This document shows positions 44,422 through 52,863 of a stretch of DNA of 64,000 nucleotides, piece by piece. The stretch spans positions 372,001 through 436,000 of the forward strand of contig NZ_JBNAFY010000001.1 in the NCBI RefSeq assembly GCF_049800915.1. Reading direction: 5' to 3'. Origin of the DNA: Amaricoccus macauensis_A (GTDB lineage: Bacteria; Pseudomonadota; Alphaproteobacteria; Rhodobacterales; Rhodobacteraceae). A model generated the notes under the pieces. That model saw only the letters and a list, made by a program, of their open reading frames with translations, did no database searches and was not told the DNA's origin. Positions within the stretch are counted from its first letter, which is position 1; every line of letters begins with the position of its first letter. The position numbers and the translations under genes were made by a program.

Positions 44422-45385
44422 TTTCCGCCGTGTCCTGAGTTCGCTTCGGCTCGGTGACATCTATCCGATGACGCGCCGCGTCACAGGGCTGTCCTATCTC
44501 GATCGAGAGGATTTTCTACCGCAGGTCGGCGCCGAAACTGCAGAAAGGCTGCGTGATATCGCACTCCATGCACGAGGAGACGGGCCTGCGCCCATCCTCG
44601 TATTTGGTGTGATGCCACGATCTGGCACGAATTTTCTCAGGGATGTGCTGGCACTGCATCCGGATGTATGTGCTGATCCGGGGCGGCTCTACGAATTCCC
44701 GTTGCTGCACGCGGCCCGCAGCGCCACGTCCTTCATGGATCAGTTCCTGTCGTATTTCCCGCGCAATGCGGAGGTGCTGGATCGGCTCGACGCATTGGCC
44801 CTGCTTTCGGGAGCCTGGTTGCGAGAGCTTCAGCGAGAGGCAGGTGAACGGCAAATTCTGCTGAAAAGCCCGCACGTTCAGAACATTGGCCTACTTACTA
44901 CGATATTCCCGGGCGCAAAATGCGTCCTTTGCCTGCGTGACGGGCGCGATGTGCTCGACTCGTCCCTGAAGACATTCGGTTCAAGCTCGCTGGGGCGGAA
45001 GAATTTCAAGCAGCTTGCCTGGGAATGGAAACTTGGGACGGAGGCCATTCTTACCTTCGACGAGGGCGGTGTAAATCAACACCCCGATGTGATGGTTCTT
45101 CACTATGAAAGGTTGATCGATGATCAGGATACGGTCATCGAGGCGTTGCTTTCGCACACTGGGCTCGATCCTGTGCGCTACGATCGAGAGGCACTTGCGG
45201 CTTTGCCCGTGAGGGGGTCGTCACGCTCGGAAAAGACGAGCGACAGCCGGTGGCAGCCGCAAGCACGCGATGCGAGTTTCAAGCCGGTAGGACGGTGGGC
45301 AGACTGGAGCGAAGGCCGCAAGGCACGGTTCGACCGGATCGCTGGGGAAGTGCTGGAAAGGGCCGGCTATGTCCGCGCCGCTTGA
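44411..45385 (+). CDS. Second sulfotransferase family protein
   Basis: A 324-residue PAPS-dependent enzyme of a different branch from the preceding gene. The 5' loop is 'FGVMPRSGTNFLRDVLALHP' (near 64-83) and the 3'-phosphate motif is 'LCLRDGRDVLDSSLKTFG' (near 175-192). 'LLKSPHVQNI' is the conserved strand before it. It begins inside the previous gene and overlaps the next by 17 bases, so it is clearly part of the operon. The acceptor may be the sugar units of the same polymer. Confidence 0.87.
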   Translation: MPNDFRRVLSSLRLGDIYPMTRRVTGLSYLDREDFLPQVGAETAERLRDIALHARGDGPAPILVFGVMPRSGTNFLRDVLALHPDVCADPGRLYEFPLLHAARSATSFMDQFLSYFPRNAEVLDRLDALALLSGAWLRELQREAGERQILLKSPHVQNIGLLTTIFPGAKCVLCLRDGRDVLDSSLKTFGSSSLGRKNFKQLAWEWKLGTEAILTFDEGGVNQHPDVMVLHYERLIDDQDTVIEALLSHTGLDPVRYDREALAALPVRGSSRSEKTSDSRWQPQARDASFKPVGRWADWSEGRKARFDRIAGEVLERAGYVRAA

Positions 45386-46343
45386 GGACGGCTCAGCAAT
45401 TGCTGCGAAGCGTGTCGCAATCTGCGTGGCGACATGCCGCCGGCCGGATGGGCTCAAGCGACTGCTGGAAAGCCTGAACGGCATTTTCCGTCCGGCCTCG
45501 GTGGTCGACCTTCGTCTGATCGTTGTCGACAACGACCCTTCTGCACCTGCGACCGAAACCTTGGGAGATGTCGCGACCCTCAGCAGATGGCCCTTGTTCT
45601 ATGCTCAGGAACCGGTTCCCGGCGTTGTTGCGGCGCGGAATGCTCTCCTCGAACACGTTCCTGCTGATGTCGAGTTCGTGGCTTTTCTTGATGATGACGA
45701 GGTCGTGACCCCGGGGTGGCTCGTTGCCATGCTGGAGACCCAGGCGCGAACAGGAGCGACAGCCGTTCAAGGGCCAGTTCGTCCAGAGTTTGAAGTTGCG
45801 CCGCCGGACTGGCTGGTTAAGACCGGACTCTTCGAACTCGGACCTTTTAAGGAGGGGGAGCCCCTTCATTTTGCCGCGACAAACAATGTGCTCGTTTCGA
45901 AGCGGTTTCTCGACGAGCATGATCTGAAGTTTGACGTGCGGTTCAATAGGACGGGTGGCGAGGACGAAGAGCTCTTCACTCGACTGCAGGCGTTCGGTGG
46001 ACGCATCTGTGCCTCGTCCGAGGCTGTGGTCATCGATCAGATCCCGCGGACACGGATGACGATGCGCTGGCTGATGCGCCGGTCCCATCGCATGGGCAAC
46101 ACGCTTGGTCGGATCGCCATCCTGCACAATTCCCGCAAGGCGGAGCGCCTTGCCAAGGGCTTTGCGTCCTCCCTTGTTGGGCTTGCTCAACTGGGGACGA
46201 CGGGGCTTGTGATGACACGTCACCGAGTGGCGGGAGCAATCGAATTGGCGCGAGGAACCGGTATGCTTACGGCGTTCCTCGGCGTATCATTTGCGGAATA
46301 CAGTTCCGCCGCGCTGTCGCATGATCGTGGGGAGAAGGCCTGA
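45369..46343 (+). CDS. Glycosyltransferase family 2 protein (type A)
   Basis: A 324-residue GT-A fold transferase. The nucleotide-binding strand is 'VAICVATCRRPDGLKRLLESL' near 16-36. The acidic metal motif is 'FVAFLDDDEVVTPGWL' (DDD near 104), and the acceptor-side segment is 'GGEDEELFTRLQAFG', containing the ED motif. C-terminal residues form a hydrophobic stretch near 270-300 that may contact the membrane. The donor sugar cannot be told. It overlaps the upstream sulfotransferase gene by 17 bases. Confidence 0.9.
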   Translation: MSAPLEDGSAIAAKRVAICVATCRRPDGLKRLLESLNGIFRPASVVDLRLIVVDNDPSAPATETLGDVATLSRWPLFYAQEPVPGVVAARNALLEHVPADVEFVAFLDDDEVVTPGWLVAMLETQARTGATAVQGPVRPEFEVAPPDWLVKTGLFELGPFKEGEPLHFAATNNVLVSKRFLDEHDLKFDVRFNRTGGEDEELFTRLQAFGGRICASSEAVVIDQIPRTRMTMRWLMRRSHRMGNTLGRIAILHNSRKAERLAKGFASSLVGLAQLGTTGLVMTRHRVAGAIELARGTGMLTAFLGVSFAEYSSAALSHDRGEKA

Positions 46344-46344
46344 G

Positions 46345-47268
46345 ATGAGCGCCGCCAACCCCCGCATATCAGTCGTCATCGCCGCGAGGAACGCCGCCGA
46401 TCATATCGGTGAGACTCTTGCGAGTCTGGAGGCTCAACAGGATTCCCAGCAATTTGAGGTCATCGTCGTAGACGATGGTTCGACGGACGATACGGCCTCA
46501 ATCGTCGAGGAAACTGCGACGCGCGATCCTCGATTCAAGCTCTACTCCGGACCAGCGCGCGGGGTAAGTGCAGCCCGAAACCAGGGGTTTTCTGCTGTTT
46601 CAAGCAAATTCGTGCTGTTTCTAGACGCCGACGATCTCTTGACGCCCCGTGCTCTGTCACGGCTCACAGAGAAGCTTGCAGCTGCGGATGCCGTTGCGGT
46701 GTTCGGTGGCGTTCGGAGAATATCGGAACATGGGGAGCCCTTGCCCGGGGCCGACAACAGAACCATTGCGCCGGAGACGGATACGCTTGCCGCTTTGCTC
46801 CGCAAGAACTTCGTCGTGACGGGAGGATCCCTTGCGATCCGGGCAGATGCCATTCGTCGAGCGGGCGGATTCGACGAGGACCTGAGCTATGGCGAAGATT
46901 GGGAATTCTGGTGCCGCCTGGCGGAGCTTGGTGATTTCGGTGTGCTGGACGGTGAAGAGGTGCTTCTCTACCGGCAGAGGGCGACGGGCGCGAATTTTCT
47001 GAAGAAGGGATCGCCCTTTGCGCGTCGGATGCCATGTATCGACAAGCTCGCGGCCAATGACTCCCTTCGCGCGCGCCTGGGCCGGGATCTCGACAGGGCA
47101 TTGCGGGCGCGGCGCATTGACGTCTTCTGGTCGAAGGTGCGGTCCGAACTGCAATTTGGCGACAGAACACGTGCGTTGTTGGTGGCGTTTGGCGGAATTG
47201 CCGTCTACCCGGACAGCCTTCTCAAGCCGCGCCTCGCATTGCGGCTGATCAGGAGCCTCGGACGTTAG
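46345..47268 (+). CDS. Glycosyltransferase family 2 protein (type B)
   Basis: A 307-residue GT-A transferase beginning 'ISVVIAARNAADHIGETLASLEAQ' near residues 7-30. 'VIVVDDGSTDDTASIV' is near 40-55, the DXD-like 'LFLDADDLLTP' near 91-101, and 'YGEDWEFWCRLAELG' near 178-192. It is the classical EpsJ/ExoU-like type. The start at the ATG at 46345, with AGAAGG upstream, lies 1 base after the previous stop. The next gene begins directly at its stop codon. Confidence 0.92.
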   Translation: MSAANPRISVVIAARNAADHIGETLASLEAQQDSQQFEVIVVDDGSTDDTASIVEETATRDPRFKLYSGPARGVSAARNQGFSAVSSKFVLFLDADDLLTPRALSRLTEKLAAADAVAVFGGVRRISEHGEPLPGADNRTIAPETDTLAALLRKNFVVTGGSLAIRADAIRRAGGFDEDLSYGEDWEFWCRLAELGDFGVLDGEEVLLYRQRATGANFLKKGSPFARRMPCIDKLAANDSLRARLGRDLDRALRARRIDVFWSKVRSELQFGDRTRALLVAFGGIAVYPDSLLKPRLALRLIRSLGR

Positions 47269-48594
47269 ATGACCCTCCTGAACGCAGCCGGTCAATCCGG
47301 ACAACAGAACCCGGGCAGTGCCTTCAACGCACTGACCATTCTCTGCGTTGCGCTGATCTTGTTTGTCGGGACGGATATTTTTTCGATCCTGCTGGGCGCG
47401 GAGGGTGTCGGGGGCCCAAAATTCCTCTGCTACGTGGGTATTTTCGGAGTTTGCGGATGTTTCTGGCATACTTACACGCGCGGCATCATTGCGGCTCCAC
47501 CGCTGCTACTTTTGCTCGTTATGTCCTGCCTCTCAGTCGTCTGGAGCATAAACCCAGGGGAAACGGCCGAGCGCCTTATTGCTCTGCTGGCTTGTTCGTC
47601 TATCGGCATACTGATCGGTAGTGGCCATTCCCTTCGTGGACTTGTGCTTTTCCTGGGTGTCTTGGCTGCCGTCGTTGCGTGGTGTTGCCTGCTTGCGGTG
47701 GCCGGCTTTCCGGAGGCGCGAGGTGCTCCGCCCTGGGATACAACCTGGCGGGGGATATTCAATCACAAGAACGGGCTCGGCGGAGCGATGGCCATTGGTC
47801 TGCCGTTCATGCTCTATGCCGCCATCATTACGAGGGGCTCGGCGCGCTGGTTTTTCGTCTCTGGTGTCTCCGTAGGCCTCCTCATGCTCGTGGCTTCGGA
47901 ATCGCGAACAGCGCAGATCGTTGGCCTTATCGCGATTACAAATCTCCTCTTCGGGGTCTTTTTCGTTTCTAGAAAGCTCACATGGGCGACTGTTGCGCTG
48001 CTCTTGCTGGCGTTTGCATCGAGCCTCGTTTTCCTTCTCTTCGCGACCGGCCTCACGGACGCGATCTTTGCCGCACTTGATCGAAAGCCAACGATTTCCG
48101 GTCGTATCCCGATCTGGGAACTTGCCTGGCCCTACATCCTGGAACGGCCGCTGCTCGGCTACGGCTACCACGCCTTCTGGGATCCCGAGTCGGACAGGGT
48201 TATGATGATGGCCGTCGATCCCGACCTCAGGTTTGCACCTTTCTACTCGCACAATGGTCTGGTCGAGACACTGCTCGCATTGGGCGTGGCCGGTGTCGGC
48301 TTGCTTTTCTGGGTCGTTCTTGGCCTTTTAAGAGCGGTTATTCGTATTCTGAAGTTGATTGCCAGAGCGGATGATCTGGTTCCTGTTCTCGTCTTCGCCA
48401 TTTCATTCTGTTTGCTCAATGTCACCGAGAGCAGTGTCCTTCAGCGGGACGATATGACCTGGATCACCTTTGTCGCCGTTGTCGTCCGTGTGCGAACACT
48501 TCTTAAAAAGGTGGAACCGCTTCCGGAAGAGCCGCGCAATTCCATGCAACTTGGAGGAGCCGGGGCGTTGCGCCGATCCGGTGTTTCCATCTAG
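47269..48594 (+). CDS. O-antigen ligase/polymerase-like membrane protein (Wzy/WaaL/ExoQ type)
   Basis: A 441-residue protein with about ten membrane helices and a large periplasmic loop (about 265-330) between late helices, the topology of glycan polymerases and ligases. The loop contains 'TISGRIPIWELAWPYILERPLLGYGYHAFW' in pieces, including the hallmark R-x-x-x-W and 'LGYGY'. The His of 'SHNGLVETLLALGVAG' matches the catalytic-loop motif of the Wzy_C family. It likely polymerises repeat units flipped by the following flippase, although ligation is possible. Its stop overlaps the next GTG start. Confidence 0.88.
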   Translation: MTLLNAAGQSGQQNPGSAFNALTILCVALILFVGTDIFSILLGAEGVGGPKFLCYVGIFGVCGCFWHTYTRGIIAAPPLLLLLVMSCLSVVWSINPGETAERLIALLACSSIGILIGSGHSLRGLVLFLGVLAAVVAWCCLLAVAGFPEARGAPPWDTTWRGIFNHKNGLGGAMAIGLPFMLYAAIITRGSARWFFVSGVSVGLLMLVASESRTAQIVGLIAITNLLFGVFFVSRKLTWATVALLLLAFASSLVFLLFATGLTDAIFAALDRKPTISGRIPIWELAWPYILERPLLGYGYHAFWDPESDRVMMMAVDPDLRFAPFYSHNGLVETLLALGVAGVGLLFWVVLGLLRAVIRILKLIARADDLVPVLVFAISFCLLNVTESSVLQRDDMTWITFVAVVVRVRTLLKKVEPLPEEPRNSMQLGGAGALRRSGVSI

Positions 48595-50021
48595 TGGCCT
48601 GGTTCTTTCTCTCGCGTGTTGCCGCTGCGCTCATTGCACTGATCACCCTGCTCGTGCTTACCCGCCTTCTGGCTCCGGAGGAGTTCGGGCGATACAACAT
48701 GATCGTGGCGTCCGGTACGATCTGCCAGCAGCTCCTCTTCTCATGGATCATCAGTTCGATTACCCGATTTCACAGCGCTGAAGAGTTCGGTGGTCGTGTG
48801 CTCTCGGTTTCTCTCGGCGCGATTTTCGCAGCCGTGGCGCTCATTCTGCCTGTGACGATCGTGGGGTATCTGCTGATCCCTGCACCAATGGACGGGTTCT
48901 TCCTGCTTTCGGCGGCCTTCGCGATCAGCACGGCCTTGCACGAGTTTGTTCTCGCCGCTTTGCGGGTCGAGAAAATGGGGCGCACTTTTGCAGTCGCGAC
49001 ACTTCTGCGGCCCGTGCTGGCAACATCTCTAGCTGCCGGTCTTGTTCTGGCTGGAGGGAGCTACGGAAGTGCCGTCTGGGCGAATGTGGCCGGAGCCATG
49101 CTTGCCGTGTCTTTCGGATTGCCGCAGGTTTTGAAACTGGCTTCGATAGCGCGGCCCAGCCGAAGTGTCTTGAAGAGCTTCTTTGCGTTCGGCCAGCCGC
49201 TTTCGTTCGTGCGATCAGCCTCGATGCTCTTTGCCTTCTCGACGCAGTTCATCCTCGCGACGCTGGTGAACTTCGCGCAGGTTGGGTTCTTTTCTGCCGC
49301 TCTAACTCTATCGCAACGCTCAATCACGATGCTGATGGTGACCTTGGGGCAGACGACCGCTGCCAGCATTTTCGAAGCGTTGGAGAAGGAAGGCGAGGTG
49401 CGGGCCGCCGATGAGTTGCGCCGGCACTTCGAGATGCTTCTCCTCATATCGGCGCCGCTGACGGCTGTCATGGTGTTTGCAAACGACACCGTTGCCTCGA
49501 TCATCTTCAATGATACGTTTGGCCCGGGTGTTGCGCCGCATTTGGCGATCTTGTCTTTGGCGGCATTCGTCAACGGGGTCCAAGCTTCCTACTTGGCCTT
49601 CAGTTTCAGCATGAACAAGGAAACAATGAAACAGTTGGGGCTCACGGTTTCGATCGCAGCGGTGCATATCCTTGTGACCTACTTCGCGACGCGGGAGTAT
49701 GGTGCCATAGGCGCCTCATGGGCGATCCTTGGGGTCGCTATCCTGAATGCTGCAATCTACACCGCCTATGGCGCGAAAATGATCAGAGCCAGCCAGCCTC
49801 TAGAGCCTCTGCTGAAAGTCGCAGCGGCAATTGCCTGTGGACTCCCGTTTCTCCTCCTGGCCGACAGAATGAATTCGTCTCTCAATAGCTTGGCGCTTAT
49901 TTGTGCAGCCATGGTGGCGTGTGGAATTGCATTGAAGATGCTGGGCTACGAAAGCCTCGATACCGCGCTCTACGGCGCAAGAAAATTACTGTCCCGCTAT
50001 TCCACCAAGCTCGCGCGATAG
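48594..50021 (+). CDS. Polysaccharide flippase (Wzx/MATE-like)
   Basis: A 475-residue polytopic protein with about 12-14 membrane segments and the Polysacc_synt pattern near its start, 'SRVAAALIALITLLVLTRLLAPEEFGRYN' (residues 7-35 in pieces). The LLxPEEFG signature is typical of Wzx lipid-linked oligosaccharide flippases. It should move undecaprenyl-linked repeat units to the periplasm. The start is a GTG sharing bases with the previous stop (TAGTG at 48592). It is in the same operon as the polymerase. Confidence 0.9.
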   Translation: MAWFFLSRVAAALIALITLLVLTRLLAPEEFGRYNMIVASGTICQQLLFSWIISSITRFHSAEEFGGRVLSVSLGAIFAAVALILPVTIVGYLLIPAPMDGFFLLSAAFAISTALHEFVLAALRVEKMGRTFAVATLLRPVLATSLAAGLVLAGGSYGSAVWANVAGAMLAVSFGLPQVLKLASIARPSRSVLKSFFAFGQPLSFVRSASMLFAFSTQFILATLVNFAQVGFFSAALTLSQRSITMLMVTLGQTTAASIFEALEKEGEVRAADELRRHFEMLLLISAPLTAVMVFANDTVASIIFNDTFGPGVAPHLAILSLAAFVNGVQASYLAFSFSMNKETMKQLGLTVSIAAVHILVTYFATREYGAIGASWAILGVAILNAAIYTAYGAKMIRASQPLEPLLKVAAAIACGLPFLLLADRMNSSLNSLALICAAMVACGIALKMLGYESLDTALYGARKLLSRYSTKLAR

Positions 50022-50084
50022 TTGATAAGCGGAAAGCCGCGCAACCGCTTCCGCGAGTTGTGTTAACCAGTTTCCGGGTTAGTT

Positions 50085-50879
50085 ATGATCATGAAGAATG
50101 TCAGGGCTGTCCCCGGGGATGGCTTGTTTTCCGCAAGATCAGCTACGAAATGGGGAGCTCGGGTGAAGTTTCGTTCGCGCCGCCTACTGAACAAGCAAAG
50201 CGCCGGTCCAGTCTGTCGCGTGATGCGAACAGCCCGGCTTTCCGTCAAGCCGAAGCGCGATGACCGTGTCGAACGGTTTGTGAACCGCCGCGCGAATCTT
50301 GTAGCGGCCCCTGTTCCCAAAGTGGCGAGCCGCACGGTCAAGCAGATGTTTGTTGGTATGCGCGAGACGGGCGGTGATATTGAAGAGCATCTGACCCCGG
50401 ACGAAATTCGGCAGACTTACCCGACCGCCTTCGTGTTTTCCTTCGTGAGGAATCCCTGGGCCCGGGTCTACTCCTGTTGGAAAGACAAGATCGACGACGC
50501 AGTCACTCCCGGCAAGCTGTCGATCATCAGCCGCTTTCATCATCTCTATCCATTCATGCCTTTCGAGGAATTCGTCGAGTGGCTGGAAACAGAAGATGGG
50601 TCAGACGCCCATGCGGACCGTCATTGGCTTTCGCAAACCGCGCATCTTTCCTCTTCACTCGGCCAGAGCTTTTGCGATTTCATCGGCCGGATTGAGGCAT
50701 TCGACGACGGGCTACGAGAAATCCAACGTCGGACCGGAGCTACACTCAGTTCCACGGGTGCGCTGAATGTCCAGAACCGCAGCGAGAGCTATGTCCGTGT
50801 CTTCAGCCCCCGTGCAAAGCGCATTATTGGGCAGAGATACGGCAATGACATCGAGACATTTGGCTATCAGTTCAATTGA
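50085..50879 (+). CDS. Third sulfotransferase, carbohydrate (Sulfotransfer_2) type
   Basis: A 264-residue protein resembling eukaryotic-type carbohydrate sulfotransferases (HNK-1/chondroitin/heparan 2-O family). 'LVAAPVPKVASRTVKQMFVGM' near 72-92 is the 5'-phosphosulfate motif (the P-K-x-A-S/x-T type). 'VFSFVRNPWARVYSCWKDKI' near 118-137 is the 3'-phosphate motif, and a late segment reads 'FCDFIGRIEAFDDGLREI'. It starts 63 bases after the flippase. Together with the two upstream enzymes it makes three distinct sulfotransferase types in one operon. Confidence 0.85.
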   Translation: MIMKNVRAVPGDGLFSARSATKWGARVKFRSRRLLNKQSAGPVCRVMRTARLSVKPKRDDRVERFVNRRANLVAAPVPKVASRTVKQMFVGMRETGGDIEEHLTPDEIRQTYPTAFVFSFVRNPWARVYSCWKDKIDDAVTPGKLSIISRFHHLYPFMPFEEFVEWLETEDGSDAHADRHWLSQTAHLSSSLGQSFCDFIGRIEAFDDGLREIQRRTGATLSSTGALNVQNRSESYVRVFSPRAKRIIGQRYGNDIETFGYQFN

Positions 50880-51036
50880 GAAGTCGTTTGGCCCAGTGAG
50901 GCAACGCTGAACTGGCGCAAGCAGCGGGCGGGGAACGTTCAGAGCCGACCCTCAACCTTTCTGTGCGAACGTGAAGCCGCATATTGGTCGCCCGGACATG
51001 ACTGGTATGTCAGGACGACCCATTCGTTCGCGAGCC

Positions 51037-52836
51037 TCAATGGCTGTGACGCGGTGACTTCGAATTTCCTATGTCTCTGTAGGCATCGGCACCTTCAAGG
51101 ATCATGCCATCGCTGAAGGGCCTGACGCTCTTTCGGAACATGGATTGCCACGGAGTCTGGCTCTCTGGAATTGCGTAGCCACCGTTCTCTTCGAGCTCTT
51201 TCCTGCGGGCCTCGATTTCCTCGTCAGACAACTTCAACGTCACTTTCCGAGTGTTGAGATCGACACGAATGGTGTCCCCATCACGCAGGATGGCGAGATT
51301 GCCGCCGGCTGCTGCCTCCGGAGACGCATTCAGAATGGATGCCGATCCGGAGGTTCCCGATTGCCGGCCATCGCCGATACAGGGCAGGGCGCGAACTCCC
51401 TGTTTGATAAGGTAGGACGGCGGACGCATGTTCACCACTTCGGCGCCACCGGGATAGCCCTTGGGACCGGCCCCGCGCATAACGAGAATGCTTTTTTCAG
51501 TGATTCCAAGGGCAGGATCGTCGATCCGCTTGTGGAAGTCCTCAGGGCCGTCGAACACGAAGGCCGGACCCTCGAAAGCATTCGGATCGGAGGCATCCGA
51601 TAGATAGCGGTCCCGAAAATCCGGTGTAATGACGGAGGTTTTCATCAGGGCGCTATCGAATAGATTGCCACCCATGTTGAGAAATCCAGCATTGTCGGTG
51701 AGCGCCGAACCGATAGGATGGATCACGTCTTGGTTCTCGATCTCGATTTCCGCATAGAGCGATGCGAACGGCTCCCCGGTGACTGTGATGGTGTCGGGGT
51801 TCGGGACCAGGCCGCCGCGCACCAGAGTGCCGATGGTCGCACCCAGACCGCCCGCGAGGTGATAGTCTTCGCTCAGATACGCCCCGGCAGGTTGTACATT
51901 GGCCAGCAGCGGCACGGAGTATCCGTGCGTTTCCCAATCCGCGTTGGTGAGTTCAATGCCCAGGTGGCGCGCAATTCCGTTGAGATGGATTGGGGCGTTG
52001 GTCGACCCGCCAATTGCAGAGTTGACAACTATGGCATTCTCGAAGGCAGCACGGGTCATGATATCGGAGGGCTTGAGGTCCTCGTGGACCATATTAACGA
52101 TCCGAATCCCGGTCCGGTATGCCATTTGCGCCCGCTCGCGGTATGGAGCAGGGATGGAGGCAGACCCTGGAAGCTGCATGCCCAAGGCTTCAGCAAGGCT
52201 GTTCATGGTCGAAGCCGTCCCCATGGTATTGCAGTAGCCGACCGAAGGCGCTGACGAAGCTGCCATCTGGAGAAACTGCTCGTTGCCAATTTCCCCCGCA
52301 GCCAAAAGCTGCCGAGCTTCCCAGATGACGGAACCGGAGCCTGCTCGCTTGCCTTTGTACCATCCGTTCAACATCGGGCCGACAGAAAAGGCGATCGCCG
52401 GAATGTTTACCGTTGCTGCCGCCATCAGCAGCGCCGGTGTTGTCTTGTCGCACCCGATGGTCAGGACCACGCCGTCGATGGGGTATCCGAAGAGGGACTC
52501 CACCAGGGAGAGGTAGGCCAGGTTGCGATCGAGCATTGCGGTGGGTCGCTTGCCGGTTTCCTGTATTGGGTGAACCGGAATTTCGAGGGCCACGCCCCCT
52601 GCTTCACGAATGCCCTCACGGACCCGTTTCGCAAGTTCCACATGATGACGGTTGCAGGGAGACAGGTCGGAGCCCGTCTGGGCGATCCCGATGATGGGCT
52701 TGCCCGATCGCAACTCTTCGAGCGTAAGTCCGTAGTTGAGGTAGCGCTCGATATAGAGCGCGGTCATTTCAGGTTCATGCAGGTCGTTGAACCAGCTTTC
52801 CGAGCGTAGGGGCTTTTTCGGGGTGTCTTTGGTCAT
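51037..52836 (-). CDS. IlvD/Edd family dehydratase, probably sugar-acid (aldonate) dehydratase
   Basis: An iron-sulfur dehydratase of 599 residues, close to pentonate/hexonate dehydratases of the IlvD/Edd family rather than the branched-chain enzyme. Cys ligands are seen in 'GSDLSPCNRHHVELAKRV' (near 55-72), 'LTIGCDKTTPALLMAA' (near 126-141) and 'VGYCNTMGTASTMNSLAEA' (near 199-217). The C-terminal 'GDGRQSGTSGSASILNASPEAA' is the family signature. It should convert an aldonic acid to a 2-keto-3-deoxy acid. The neighbouring TRAP transporter and LacI regulator fit sugar-acid use. The start at the ATG at 52836 lies 28 bases after the TRAP gene. Confidence 0.9.
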   Translation of the reverse strand: MTKDTPKKPLRSESWFNDLHEPEMTALYIERYLNYGLTLEELRSGKPIIGIAQTGSDLSPCNRHHVELAKRVREGIREAGGVALEIPVHPIQETGKRPTAMLDRNLAYLSLVESLFGYPIDGVVLTIGCDKTTPALLMAAATVNIPAIAFSVGPMLNGWYKGKRAGSGSVIWEARQLLAAGEIGNEQFLQMAASSAPSVGYCNTMGTASTMNSLAEALGMQLPGSASIPAPYRERAQMAYRTGIRIVNMVHEDLKPSDIMTRAAFENAIVVNSAIGGSTNAPIHLNGIARHLGIELTNADWETHGYSVPLLANVQPAGAYLSEDYHLAGGLGATIGTLVRGGLVPNPDTITVTGEPFASLYAEIEIENQDVIHPIGSALTDNAGFLNMGGNLFDSALMKTSVITPDFRDRYLSDASDPNAFEGPAFVFDGPEDFHKRIDDPALGITEKSILVMRGAGPKGYPGGAEVVNMRPPSYLIKQGVRALPCIGDGRQSGTSGSASILNASPEAAAGGNLAILRDGDTIRVDLNTRKVTLKLSDEEIEARRKELEENGGYAIPESQTPWQSMFRKSVRPFSDGMILEGADAYRDIGNSKSPRHSH

Positions 52837-52863
52837 ACTGGCCTCCCAGGCGCCAATTCGTGT

